Shown here: positions 1 through 5,547 of the stretch, piece by piece
Numbering within the stretch: position 1 is the first letter of the stretch
How the letters are laid out: every line of letters begins with the position of its first letter
Program-made: the position numbers and the translations under genes
From: Microcaldota archaeon
GTDB lineage: Archaea; Micrarchaeota; Micrarchaeia; Micrarchaeales; CABMGC01
Length of the DNA: 6,488 nucleotides
Assembly (NCBI GenBank): GCA_021785375.1
Contig: JAJYFQ010000044.1
Span: forward strand, 1-6,488
Direction: 5' to 3'
Notes under the pieces: model-generated
The model's input: the letters and a program-made list of their open reading frames with translations, nothing else
Database searches by the model: none
What the model was told of the DNA's origin: nothing

Positions 1-1043
1 TCCCTACTGCAAGCTTCCCCGTATCAGCTACTATCCCTCCGTACTGCGAGATTGCAACATCAAGTGGCGGAGCATACGGCGGCGGAGGTCCAGACAGCGG
101 GCCGTGGGGACCAGGAGTGTTCACCCTTGCATCGGGCCTTGCCGTGCCGGTTGGGATTGCCTTAGACTCAAATGGCAACATATACTTAACTCAGGACAAT
201 TCCCATACGGTAACTAAATATACGGCCTCGAACAGCGTGATAACAACCCTGGCATCAGGCCAGAATTACCTGTCCTACCTGGTCGTAGACTCTTCGGGCA
301 ACGTCTACTGGACCGATGGGGAGACAAGCCCGGCAATAGGCGCGGTAATGAAGTATACGGAATCAAACAGCGTTGTATCTGCGATAATCTCCAGCCAGGC
401 CGGTCCGTCTGGAATAGCACTTGACTCCTCCGGCAACGTCTACTGGACAGAGGTTGGTAGCGGGAGTAATACTGGCACTGTAATGAAGTACACGGCCTCC
501 AATGGCATGATCTCCACTCTCTCTTCGGGGCTAGTCTACCCATACAACCTTGCAATTGACAGCAACGGCAATCTATACTGGACTAATGATATCCCTAATA
601 CGGGCACGGTGATGAAGTATACAGCTTCAAGCGGGCTAACAACGACACTGGCATTCAACCAGAACGGACCGGATGGCATTTCCCTCGACTCCAGCGGCAA
701 CGTCTACTGGACCGATTATAATGGATGCACCTCCTGCGGTACGATAATGAAGTACACAGCCTCAGATAGCATGATCTCTACTATCGCTTCCAACCAGAAT
801 GACCCTATAAGGATTACTACTGACTCCAGCGGCAACGTCTACTGGACCAATGCCGACCAAGGCCTTGCTGGTGGAGGGACTGTGATGAAGTGCAATGGAT
901 CCAATTGCGTCAGTACGCTAACCACACTAGCATCTGGACAAAATGTGCCGGAGGGCATCGCCGTTGACTCCTCAGGCAATGTCTACTGGGTTGACGAGGG
1001 CACTGGAAACACTGATGGTATATTAATGGAGTACGTACCTTGA
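1..1043 (+). CDS. Seven-bladed beta-propeller repeat protein (NHL/Vgb-like), 5' end outside window
   Basis: The frame is open from the left edge (first full codon at 3) to TGA at 1041-1043. A GTG at 117 could be taken as a start, but the 38 codons before it are open and encode a Pro/Gly/Ser-rich linker-like stretch, so I treat the gene as 5'-truncated by the window. Seven repeats of about 41-48 residues carry the core D-S-S-G-N-V-Y-W-T-D, followed by G-T-V-M-K-Y-T-A-S and a T-L-A-S-G-Q strand. The last repeat stops after M-E-Y-V-P and lacks its T-L-A-S-G strand, while the region just after codon 117 begins F-T-L-A-S-G. The ring therefore probably closes by a Velcro strand from the N-terminal side. 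Such propellers are usually extracellular binding or lyase-like scaffolds. No catalytic residue is evident. Cysteines in repeats 5 and 6 may form disulfides. The function is unknown. Confidence 0.85.
   Translation, partial: PTASFPVSATIPPYCEIATSSGGAYGGGGPDSGPWGPGVFTLASGLAVPVGIALDSNGNIYLTQDNSHTVTKYTASNSVITTLASGQNYLSYLVVDSSGNVYWTDGETSPAIGAVMKYTESNSVVSAIISSQAGPSGIALDSSGNVYWTEVGSGSNTGTVMKYTASNGMISTLSSGLVYPYNLAIDSNGNLYWTNDIPNTGTVMKYTASSGLTTTLAFNQNGPDGISLDSSGNVYWTDYNGCTSCGTIMKYTASDSMISTIASNQNDPIRITTDSSGNVYWTNADQGLAGGGTVMKCNGSNCVSTLTTLASGQNVPEGIAVDSSGNVYWVDEGTGNTDGILMEYVP
165..1000 (+). repeat. Seven tandem propeller-blade repeats at DNA level
   Basis: The Asp codon of the D-S-x-G-N-x-Y core recurs at 165, 288, 423, 558, 687, 822 and 966, giving periods of 123-144 bases. 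The 27 bases at 687-713 and 822-848 are identical, and copies at 288 and 423 are nearly so. This points to recent expansion or gene conversion between blades; blade 1 (Y-L-T instead of Y-W-T) is the most diverged. Confidence 0.85.
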
Positions 1044-1058
1044 TGACGCTTTGTTTCT

Positions 1059-1118
1059 TGGCTACGCCATCGTGTCTATGAACGTCTTGATGTCCTTCAG
1101 CATCAGCGCCGGGCCTCT
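1059..1118. repeat. Direct repeat A, left flank of the ATPase module
   Basis: It aligns without gaps to 2619-2678 with 51 of 60 bases identical. Six of the nine differences fall in the third position of one minus-strand frame, which reads ADAEGHQDV(H/L)RH(D/E)GVA. Both copies may therefore be fragments of a minus-strand gene. I do not recognise the protein and no complete copy is in the window. The copy lies 15 bases after the propeller stop codon. Confidence 0.75.
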
Positions 1119-1131
1119 CAGGTTCCATGCG

Positions 1132-1144
1132 CGGATGGCACTCT
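1132..1144 (+). other. Boundary motif CGGATGGCACTCT, copy 1
   Basis: This 13-mer matches 4061-4073 with one mismatch. Both copies lie on the inner side of the left-hand gene-end fragment, before the cargo promoter. GTCC at the same offset (+21) and TATGGAAG at +39 (here) and +35 (other copy) extend the resemblance. It could be a cassette terminus or chance. Confidence 0.35.
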
Positions 1145-1179
1145 CCAATAATGTCCTGTACAAAAGACATTATGGAAGG

Positions 1180-1193
1180 AAACCTTTAAATAG
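1180..1193 (+). promoter_or_regulatory. Archaeal BRE/TATA promoter of the ATPase gene
   Basis: The A-rich BRE-like AAACC is followed by TTTAAATA at 1185-1192. This box lies 29-36 bases upstream of the GTG at 1221, the spacing expected for a leaderless or nearly leaderless archaeal transcript. No Shine-Dalgarno sequence precedes the GTG. Confidence 0.7.
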
Positions 1194-1230
1194 TTATCCT
1201 GTTATAGGATAATCCTACTGGTGGATAACT
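1192..1230 (+). promoter_or_regulatory. Operator-like nested inverted repeats at the ATPase start
   Basis: AGTTATCC (1192-1199) is the exact reverse complement of GGATAACT (1223-1230). Inside this, TTATCCT (1194-1200) and AGGATAA (1206-1212) form a 7-bp perfect dyad with a 5-base spacer. The three half-sites cover the stretch from TATA box to start codon, so a bound protein would block initiation. Autoregulation by the winged-helix part of the ATPase is possible but not shown. Confidence 0.55.
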
Positions 1231-2573
1231 TGAGGTTCTATGACCGCGAGACCGAGATCAGGCTCCTTGAGGAGGTCGTAAAGGGAGAGGGATCCTCGAT
1301 GGTCGTGATAAGCGGGAGGAGGAGGGTCGGAAAGAGCAGGCTTGTCGACGAGTTCATGCGCGTGCATCCTGGCATCAGGGTTATTGCGGTGCCGAAAGAG
1401 GAGAAGCAGGTCGCTGCGGACATGGCTGGGGCGCTATCGGACGGATACAGGCCAGTATTCAATACCGTGAGGGAGGCGCTGGAGTACTTCTTTGCCAAGT
1501 CGGAAAGTCGCATGCTGTATGTGGATGAGTTCCCGAATCTTCTGGAGGCCAACAAGGCAATCCCGTACGAGCTGCAGCGGATCTGGGAGATCTACAAGGA
1601 CAGGACCGACAAGATAATCGTGCTATCAGGCTCTTACGTGAGCATGATGGACAGGATCTTCACGCGGCAAAAGGCGCCGCTATTCAACAGGGCCAATCCG
1701 AAGATCCTGCTGGAGCCACTCGGCCATGAGGTCGTATGGGAGATCCAGAAGGAGAGCCTGGGAATAGGCGACCCTGTAAGGAGAATAGCAAACTACTGCA
1801 TCTTTGGCGGCATACCCTACTACTACGAGGTGCTCGAGAAGCAGCATGACAAGGCAGGCGACCCTGAGGCGCTCTTCTTCGGCACAGGGCAGCTCAGGGA
1901 GGAGGGGCAGGACGTGCTGAGGCAGGAGTTCGGTTCTGCATACGCGAAGTACTTCTCGATCCTGGAGGCGATAGGCTCGGGCATAGTTGCGTCAGGAGAG
2001 ATAGCAAACAAGATGGGGGTGCGGCAGACCACGCTCTCCAAGTACATTGCAGCGCTGCAGAACGATTTCAGGCTGCTGCGGCGGACGGTTCCATTCGGCC
2101 AGAATCCCTCCAGGAGCAAGAAGGGCATCTACCTGATAAAGGACAATCTCCTGGCGTTCTGGTTCAGCATGGTCTACGGAAAGGAGGTGCCGCCATCTGT
2201 GGAGGACGTAAACCTCTTCGTGAGCAGGAGGTTCGAGCTTCTCTGCATGGACTTCATGATCGGGGTTCTCCGGAAGAGAGGGGAGCAGGTGCGCAGGTCT
2301 GGGAGATGGTGGGGGAACGTCGAGGTCGAGGCCGGAAGATTCGAGCAGCGCGAGATCGACCTGGTGATAGAGACAGAGCGGAATATATATGTCGGCGAGT
2401 GCAAGTGGAGCGGCGAGAGGGTTGGCGAGAAGGAGCTTGTACGCCTAAGGCAGTCTGCCGGGATCTTCGGGAACAAGAAGGCGGTAAAGCTGGCACTGTT
2501 CAGCAAGTCGGGATTCAGCATAAAGGGCGGAGATGACGTGCTGCTCTTCGATGCCGCGGCAATCTCGCCGTAA
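1221..2573 (+). CDS. Archaeal ATPase (ATPase_2/DUF234 type) with winged helix and PD-(D/E)XK-like C-terminus
   Basis: The product has 450 residues, a typical length for this family. The N-terminus F-Y-D-R-E-x-E-I (6-13) leads into Walker A G-R-R-R-V-G-K-S (32-39) and Walker B M-L-Y-V-D-E-F (98-104). The sensor-like stretch I-V-L-S-G-S-Y-V-S-M-M and the G-G-I-P-Y-Y motif (about 196-201) are family hallmarks. A winged helix follows at about 244-286, then F-W-F (313-315) typical of DUF234. Near the C-terminus D380, E393 and K395 (E-C-K) fit the PD-(D/E)XK nuclease fold. Biochemical roles in this archaeal family are poorly defined; DNA-linked or defence functions are inferred. The GTG at 1221 is chosen because the TATA box lies 29-36 bases before it and the product begins at the family's N-terminus. 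It is a single-gene unit, convergent with the AbiEi-like gene. Confidence 0.92.
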   Translation: MDNLRFYDRETEIRLLEEVVKGEGSSMVVISGRRRVGKSRLVDEFMRVHPGIRVIAVPKEEKQVAADMAGALSDGYRPVFNTVREALEYFFAKSESRMLYVDEFPNLLEANKAIPYELQRIWEIYKDRTDKIIVLSGSYVSMMDRIFTRQKAPLFNRANPKILLEPLGHEVVWEIQKESLGIGDPVRRIANYCIFGGIPYYYEVLEKQHDKAGDPEALFFGTGQLREEGQDVLRQEFGSAYAKYFSILEAIGSGIVASGEIANKMGVRQTTLSKYIAALQNDFRLLRRTVPFGQNPSRSKKGIYLIKDNLLAFWFSMVYGKEVPPSVEDVNLFVSRRFELLCMDFMIGVLRKRGEQVRRSGRWWGNVEVEAGRFEQREIDLVIETERNIYVGECKWSGERVGEKELVRLRQSAGIFGNKKAVKLALFSKSGFSIKGGDDVLLFDAAAISP

Positions 2574-2618
2574 GAGCTCCCACATGCCGCAGCCAGGCCA
2601 TAGGCATGCCTCCGGCTG
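2574..2618. other. Short spacer between ATPase stop and repeat B
   Basis: This 45-base spacer separates the convergent genes. It contains the perfect 10-bp palindrome AGGCATGCCT (2602-2611). AGCCA at 2591 could pair with TGGCT at 2619. There is no T-run, so I do not call a terminator. Confidence 0.35.
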
Positions 2619-2678
2619 TGGCTACACCCTCGTGTCGAAGAACGTCTTGATGCCCTTCGGCATCAGCGCTCGGACTCT
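2619..2678. repeat. Direct repeat B, right flank of the ATPase module; overlaps the end of the AbiEi-like gene
   Basis: This is the partner of 1059-1118 (51/60 identical, no gaps). The last codons and the TGA (2663-2665) of the minus-strand AbiEi-like gene lie inside it, in a different frame from the ADAEGHQDV reading. The gene's stop is therefore supplied by repeat DNA. In this copy GATGCC/GGCATC (2648-2663) makes a 6-bp hairpin that is broken in copy A. Confidence 0.75.
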
Positions 2679-3262
2679 TGGCCTATGCTATGAAGGACCT
2701 TGCCTGCGAACCGCCTGTCGTATCTCTTTAGGTATTCTTTCAGCTTCCTCCTGTCCACGAGTTGCAAAAGGCTCTTCAGCGCCTTGTCCTCAAGGTGGTG
2801 CCTGAAGTAGAAGAAGTCTATCAGCGTCTTCTCCGGATCCGAGACCGGTATCCATATGTTGTCATGCTTCAGCAATTCGTACCCGAAGAAATGATCCTGA
2901 TCTATCCTGTGAAGCACATAGTTCCTGTCCCTAAAGACCCGTATGCCGTTTCTCGCCTTTCTCGTTGTCACGACTACTGGGTTCGCCTGCTGTTCCCACA
3001 GCCCCCTTATGGTAAGGGCATCCTCCATGCCATAATAGAAGGGCTCGAAGGCAAATCCGACAACGTGCATATTCCTGTGGAACGTGTAAACTCCCTTGGT
3101 TATCCTGGTTGCCTCCTTCCTCTTCAGAAGGTTGTGCAGCAGCAGGTAGACGTAGTCCGGCCTAGCCTTCTTGGAGGCGAGCATCGTCTTCACGTCGTGC
3201 ATGCTGAAGACTGGGAATCGTTCCTGAGAAAAGTTGTTCCTTATGCTATCGATGTACTTCAC
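2663..3262 (-). CDS. AbiEi-like winged-helix antitoxin, second gene of a minus-strand AbiE pair
   Basis: The 199-residue product has an N-terminal winged helix (about 10-62: H-D-V-K-T-M-L through R-I-T-K-G-V-Y-T). An AbiEi-type C-terminal region contains S-D-P-E-K-T-L-I-D (141-149). AbiEi proteins neutralise the AbiEii nucleotidyltransferase and repress their own promoter; that role is inferred here from fold and partner. The start is GTG at 3262, inside the 3' end of the preceding toxin-like gene (17-base overlap), with GAGG about 8 bases upstream. The order is toxin first, the reverse of the classical abiEi-abiEii operon and of the pair at 4205-5537. The C-terminal codons fall in repeat B, so the original C-terminus may have been replaced. 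Long open frames on the opposite strand show no family features. Confidence 0.85.
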   Translation of the reverse strand: MKYIDSIRNNFSQERFPVFSMHDVKTMLASKKARPDYVYLLLHNLLKRKEATRITKGVYTFHRNMHVVGFAFEPFYYGMEDALTIRGLWEQQANPVVVTTRKARNGIRVFRDRNYVLHRIDQDHFFGYELLKHDNIWIPVSDPEKTLIDFFYFRHHLEDKALKSLLQLVDRRKLKEYLKRYDRRFAGKVLHSIGQESER

Positions 3263-3926
3263 AGAAACGCCTCTTTATCTGGGACACCATCCCCTCAAAC
3301 GAAGGTACGGCACCGGCATAGACTATGGACTTCAGTACTTCCTCGTCAGCCGGCTTTTCAATGCCCTTCAGGAAATCGCACACCTTCCCCTTTATGCCGT
3401 TGCCATTCTCCACCATATTGCTCAGATGATATATGTCGTAAAGATCCCGGGCGTACTTCCTGTTGCTGTACGCAGCTATCTTCTCTATTATAAAGTCCTC
3501 CGGGGAAAGGGTCAGTATATTGAGGTACGTGCCGTTCACCCTCTCAAAATTCCTGTCTACCGGCCTTATCCTGGCCTTGTTCCTGGCCATCTCTATCTTT
3601 ACCGAGGTACTTCCCCTCTTTACAGTGACCACTGTAGTATCGCGTATAGCCCTGCTCTTGTCTATGTCTATGCCGAACTTCCTGACTGCCCAGACCAGGC
3701 CTCCCCTCACCCTTTCACTCTCTTTGTCGGTTAGTAGATAAAGGTCTATGTCGTCTGAGAAGCGGTTCCCGCCATAGCATCTCCATATGGCGGTTCCCCC
3801 ATGGAGCACTGTTGTGGGATTGACTCTGTATAATGCCTCGACTACGTCGTCCTGGAGCCTTGCCCGGTCTACCCTTGCCTGGTCGTCCAGCTTCTTCTCT
3901 ATGGGCAATTCCATATGATCAACCAT
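3246..3926 (-). CDS. AbiEii-like nucleotidyltransferase toxin, first gene of the minus-strand AbiE pair
   Basis: The 226-residue product has the nucleotidyltransferase core H-G-G-T (42-45) followed by S-D-D-I-D with metal-binding D59 and D61. Downstream is the AbiEii-type helix K149-x6-R156-x3-R160-D161-L-Y-D164. Characterised AbiEii/MenT enzymes transfer nucleotides to RNA targets such as tRNA or otherwise arrest growth. The exact target here is unknown. ATG at 3926 is preferred because a TATA box lies 27-34 bases upstream on the minus strand; a second in-frame ATG (codon 5) is possible. The gene overlaps its partner by 17 bases. Stand-alone archaeal nucleotidyltransferases of this superfamily are not all toxins, but pairing with an AbiEi-like gene supports a toxin-antitoxin reading. 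Confidence 0.88.
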   Translation of the reverse strand: MVDHMELPIEKKLDDQARVDRARLQDDVVEALYRVNPTTVLHGGTAIWRCYGGNRFSDDIDLYLLTDKESERVRGGLVWAVRKFGIDIDKSRAIRDTTVVTVKRGSTSVKIEMARNKARIRPVDRNFERVNGTYLNILTLSPEDFIIEKIAAYSNRKYARDLYDIYHLSNMVENGNGIKGKVCDFLKGIEKPADEEVLKSIVYAGAVPSFEGMVSQIKRRFCEVHR

Positions 3927-3927
3927 T

Positions 3928-3964
3928 CTTATATAATAATATAAGTTTGGTTAAATATATAAAA
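3928..3964 (-). promoter_or_regulatory. TATA box plus palindrome upstream of the minus-strand AbiE pair
   Basis: Read on the minus strand, TTTTATATATTTAA (3964-3951) is a strong TATA/BRE-like stretch. Between it and the ATG at 3926 lies the perfect dyad CTTATAT-(4)-ATATAAG (3945-3928). This implies a leaderless transcript with an operator covering the start site. The TATA element directly abuts the stop codon of the orphan SDR fragment, so there is no spacer between the two units. Confidence 0.65.
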
Positions 3965-4066
3965 CTATCTCCTTGCCCCTCCATCTACAGGTATGACCGC
4001 TCCATCGACCCACTCCGACTCGTCGGTGAGGAGCCAGACGACCACTCTCGCCACGTCCTCCGGATG
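3965..4066 (-). pseudogene. Orphan 3' end of a short-chain dehydrogenase gene
   Basis: Minus-strand codons from 4066 down to TAG at 3965-3967 read H-P-E-D-V-A-R ... V-D-G-G-A-R-R, 33 residues. This matches the C-terminus of the intact SDR at 5548-6267. Thirty of 32 aligned residues are identical (E/D and A/S differences). At DNA level 19 of 99 positions differ, 18 of them in third positions. An in-frame TGA (4067-4069) precedes the fragment and nothing SDR-like lies upstream, so it is a severed end, not a gene. The lack of decay and the synonymous divergence show that it came from a functional SDR gene different from the present intact one. Confidence 0.9.
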
Positions 4067-4073
4067 TCACTCT
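4061..4073 (+). other. Boundary motif CGGATGTCACTCT, copy 2
   Basis: It matches 1132-1144 with one mismatch. Here it straddles the exact point where SDR homology stops (4063/4064). This is why it is worth considering as a cassette end and not only a chance match. Confidence 0.35.
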
Positions 4074-4152
4074 AGACTGAGGTCCACAGGCCTCCTATGG
4101 AAGCTGCTACACGAGCACCGTAAAGATGGGGCAGTGCCTCCGAACGCCGCAA
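4067..4152. other. Spacer between orphan SDR end and AbiE promoter
   Basis: There is no open frame with family features and no RNA gene signature in either strand. Apart from the boundary motif and TATGGAAG (4096-4103, also at 1171-1178), I see nothing in it. Confidence 0.5.
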
Positions 4153-4198
4153 CCATTATAAATGTTGAGGGTATAATCTTATCATTTAAGATAAGATT
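4153..4198 (+). promoter_or_regulatory. Promoter and 9-bp palindromic operator of the plus-strand AbiE operon
   Basis: TTATAAAT (4156-4163) is a TATA box that would give a leader of about 20 bases. TATAATCT (4172-4179) would instead give a leaderless start at the ATG at 4205. A perfect dyad, AATCTTATC (4175-4183) and GATAAGATT (4190-4198) with spacer ATTTAA, spans the expected start site. Bacterial AbiEi binds inverted repeats in its own promoter and represses it, so this is a good candidate operator. In RNA it could also form a 9-bp hairpin. Confidence 0.7.
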
Positions 4199-4204
4199 GG
4201 TAGA

Positions 4205-4795
4205 ATGACAAACCTCAGGCTTATCAAGGAGCTCGGGAGATACCCCGCCTTTACGGTAAAGCAGGTGGCAGGAATCTCGGGCAAGGGCATGGACTATACG
4301 TATCTGATGGTCTACAGGCTAAAGAAGTCAGGTCTCATACACGAGATAGAGAAGGGAAAGTATACCACGGAATCCGACCCGTTCAAGATGGCATCGTGGA
4401 TAGTCTGGCCAAGTTACATATCCTGTTGGGCCGCGCTGAACTTCTACGGGCTGACGGAGCAGCAGCCGTTCACCATACACGTGGTGACGACAGTCAAGCG
4501 GAAGGTGAAGATCCTGTCGTTTGGAGGAGCCAGAATAGAGTTCCTGACCTTTAAGAGAGAGAGGTTCCTGGGCTTTGTGAGGAGGAGGTACGGGGACTCT
4601 TATCTGTTCATTGCAGAAAAGGAGAAGGCGCTTGTGGACGCTGTCGCCGCCAACAAGATGTCTGTAGAAGAGGCTGCGGAGATAGTGAGCCGTAACAGGA
4701 GGAAACTGAGCGTAAGAAAGGTCTTCCACTATGGGGTTCTGGTGAAGGGCCTGAACAAGAAACTACGGGTGTTGCTCAATGATAAGAAAGGATGA
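4205..4795 (+). CDS. AbiEi-family winged-helix antitoxin, first gene of the plus-strand AbiE operon
   Basis: The 196-residue product is basic. A winged helix occupies about residues 5-55 (F-T-V-K-Q-V-A, then Y-R-L-K-K-S-G-L-I and the wing I-E-K-G-K-Y-T). The AbiEi C-terminal region includes W-P-S-Y-I-S-x-W-A-A-L-N-F-Y-G-L-T-E, the strand F-T-I-H-V-V-T-T and E-K-E-K-A-L-V-D (about 138-145). The family neutralises the cognate AbiEii toxin through its C-terminal domain and autorepresses through the winged helix; here this is inferred from fold and context. ATG at 4205 follows the palindromic operator by six bases. The 3' end overlaps the toxin gene by 17 bases, implying translational coupling. 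Sequence similarity to the minus-strand AbiEi-like protein is low by eye, so the two pairs are not a recent duplication. Confidence 0.92.
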   Translation: MTNLRLIKELGRYPAFTVKQVAGISGKGMDYTYLMVYRLKKSGLIHEIEKGKYTTESDPFKMASWIVWPSYISCWAALNFYGLTEQQPFTIHVVTTVKRKVKILSFGGARIEFLTFKRERFLGFVRRRYGDSYLFIAEKEKALVDAVAANKMSVEEAAEIVSRNRRKLSVRKVFHYGVLVKGLNKKLRVLLNDKKG

Positions 4796-5537
4796 TCTTC
4801 TTGCCATAGCCAGGCTTAAGGGCATTCCTGTAGCACTTGCAGAAACCGACTATCTTCAAGATATGGTGCTGATGAATATATGCAACGAGTTCGGAAACAG
4901 GCTCATCTTCAAAGGCGGTACCTGCCTGTATAAGATATACCAGCTCAACCGCTTCAGCGAGGACCTTGACTTCACGGCTGCCAGAAACTTCAGGGACGGA
5001 TGGCTCCTCAAGCGTCTGCCATACCTTCTGGGCCTGCTTGACATAAATAGCAGAGTCAGATCGGAGGGGTTCGAGAACGGAACCAACGTATACCTGGACA
5101 TCCGTGGCCCGCTTTATGAAGGGACCAAGGAGTCGGCAAAGACCATCGTCATCAACATCAGCCTGAGGGAACGGGTGCAGCTCCCCATTGTGCGATACCC
5201 GTATCTGCCTAAATACAACGAGATAAGGCCGTTCGATCTCTATGCGATGTCGGAAAAGGAGATACTTGCAGAGAAGGTCAGGGCAGTCTACACCAGGGAC
5301 AAGGCAAGAGACGTATACGATCTATGGTATCTCCTGACAAGGAAGTCAGTATCCCTGGATATTCCGCTGGCAAACAGGAAGCTGTCCAAGTACAGATTAA
5401 GGTTCTCCAAGGGCGCCTTCCTGAAGAGGATAGACAGGATGGAGGGCAGCTGGAAAAGAGATCTGTCAGCACTGGTATCAGGGGATCTGCCTGGATTCGA
5501 ACTGGTCAGGGACGGGATAGAATCAAAGCTGGACTGA
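4779..5537 (+). CDS. AbiEii-family nucleotidyltransferase toxin, second gene of the plus-strand AbiE operon
   Basis: The 252-residue product has F-K-G-G-T-C-L (44-50) and R-F-S-E-D-L-D-F (58-65), with metal ligands D62 and D64. These are the signature of the AbiEii/DUF1814 nucleotidyltransferase toxins. The second conserved block, A-E-K-V-R-A-V-Y-T-R-D-K-A-R-D-V-Y-D (164-181), gives K166, R173, R177-D178 and D181. All key residues are intact, so the toxin appears active. ATG at 4779 lies inside the antitoxin gene, with GGGTG about 8 bases before it as a possible Shine-Dalgarno. The stop is only 10 bases from the convergent SDR stop, leaving almost no room for terminators. The substrate of this member is unknown; characterised relatives modify tRNA or cause growth arrest. 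Confidence 0.94.
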   Translation: MIRKDDLLAIARLKGIPVALAETDYLQDMVLMNICNEFGNRLIFKGGTCLYKIYQLNRFSEDLDFTAARNFRDGWLLKRLPYLLGLLDINSRVRSEGFENGTNVYLDIRGPLYEGTKESAKTIVINISLRERVQLPIVRYPYLPKYNEIRPFDLYAMSEKEILAEKVRAVYTRDKARDVYDLWYLLTRKSVSLDIPLANRKLSKYRLRFSKGAFLKRIDRMEGSWKRDLSALVSGDLPGFELVRDGIESKLD

Positions 5538-5547
5538 CCGCGACTGA

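Larger units (their letters stand above)
1059..2678. mobile_element. Candidate cassette: ATPase gene between direct repeats A and B
   Basis: A single promoter-bearing gene is bracketed by 60-base direct repeats 1560 bases apart. No transposase, integrase or terminal inverted repeat is visible, so this is not a standard insertion sequence. The layout matches the second module at 3965-5646. The mobile nature is inferred from the repeat arrangement only. Confidence 0.4.

Noticed and set aside
1062..1103. Thirteen-codon minus-strand peptide (MLKDIKTFIDTMA, and MPKGIKTFFDTRV in the other copy) as a conserved small gene
   Set aside because: All differences between the copies in this frame change amino acids, whereas the neighbouring frame shows a third-position bias. 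The shared stop is probably a by-product of the repeat.
2602..2611. Palindrome AGGCATGCCT as a recombination or regulator site
   Set aside because: It is a single 10-bp palindrome with no partner at the other module borders; it may be chance.
2648..2663. Hairpin GATGCC-CTTC-GGCATC as a terminator
   Set aside because: The stem is disrupted in the homologous repeat A without compensating changes and no T-run follows.
2762..3493. Long plus-strand open frame (243 codons) opposite the AbiEi-like gene
   Set aside because: It shows no recognisable domain and lies antisense to two overlapping genes with clear family motifs, coupled starts and a promoter.
3993..4208. Plus-strand open frame across the orphan SDR end, resembling one opposite the intact SDR end
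   Set aside because: The resemblance is the antisense shadow of the SDR repeat; the minus-strand reading carries the conserved protein.
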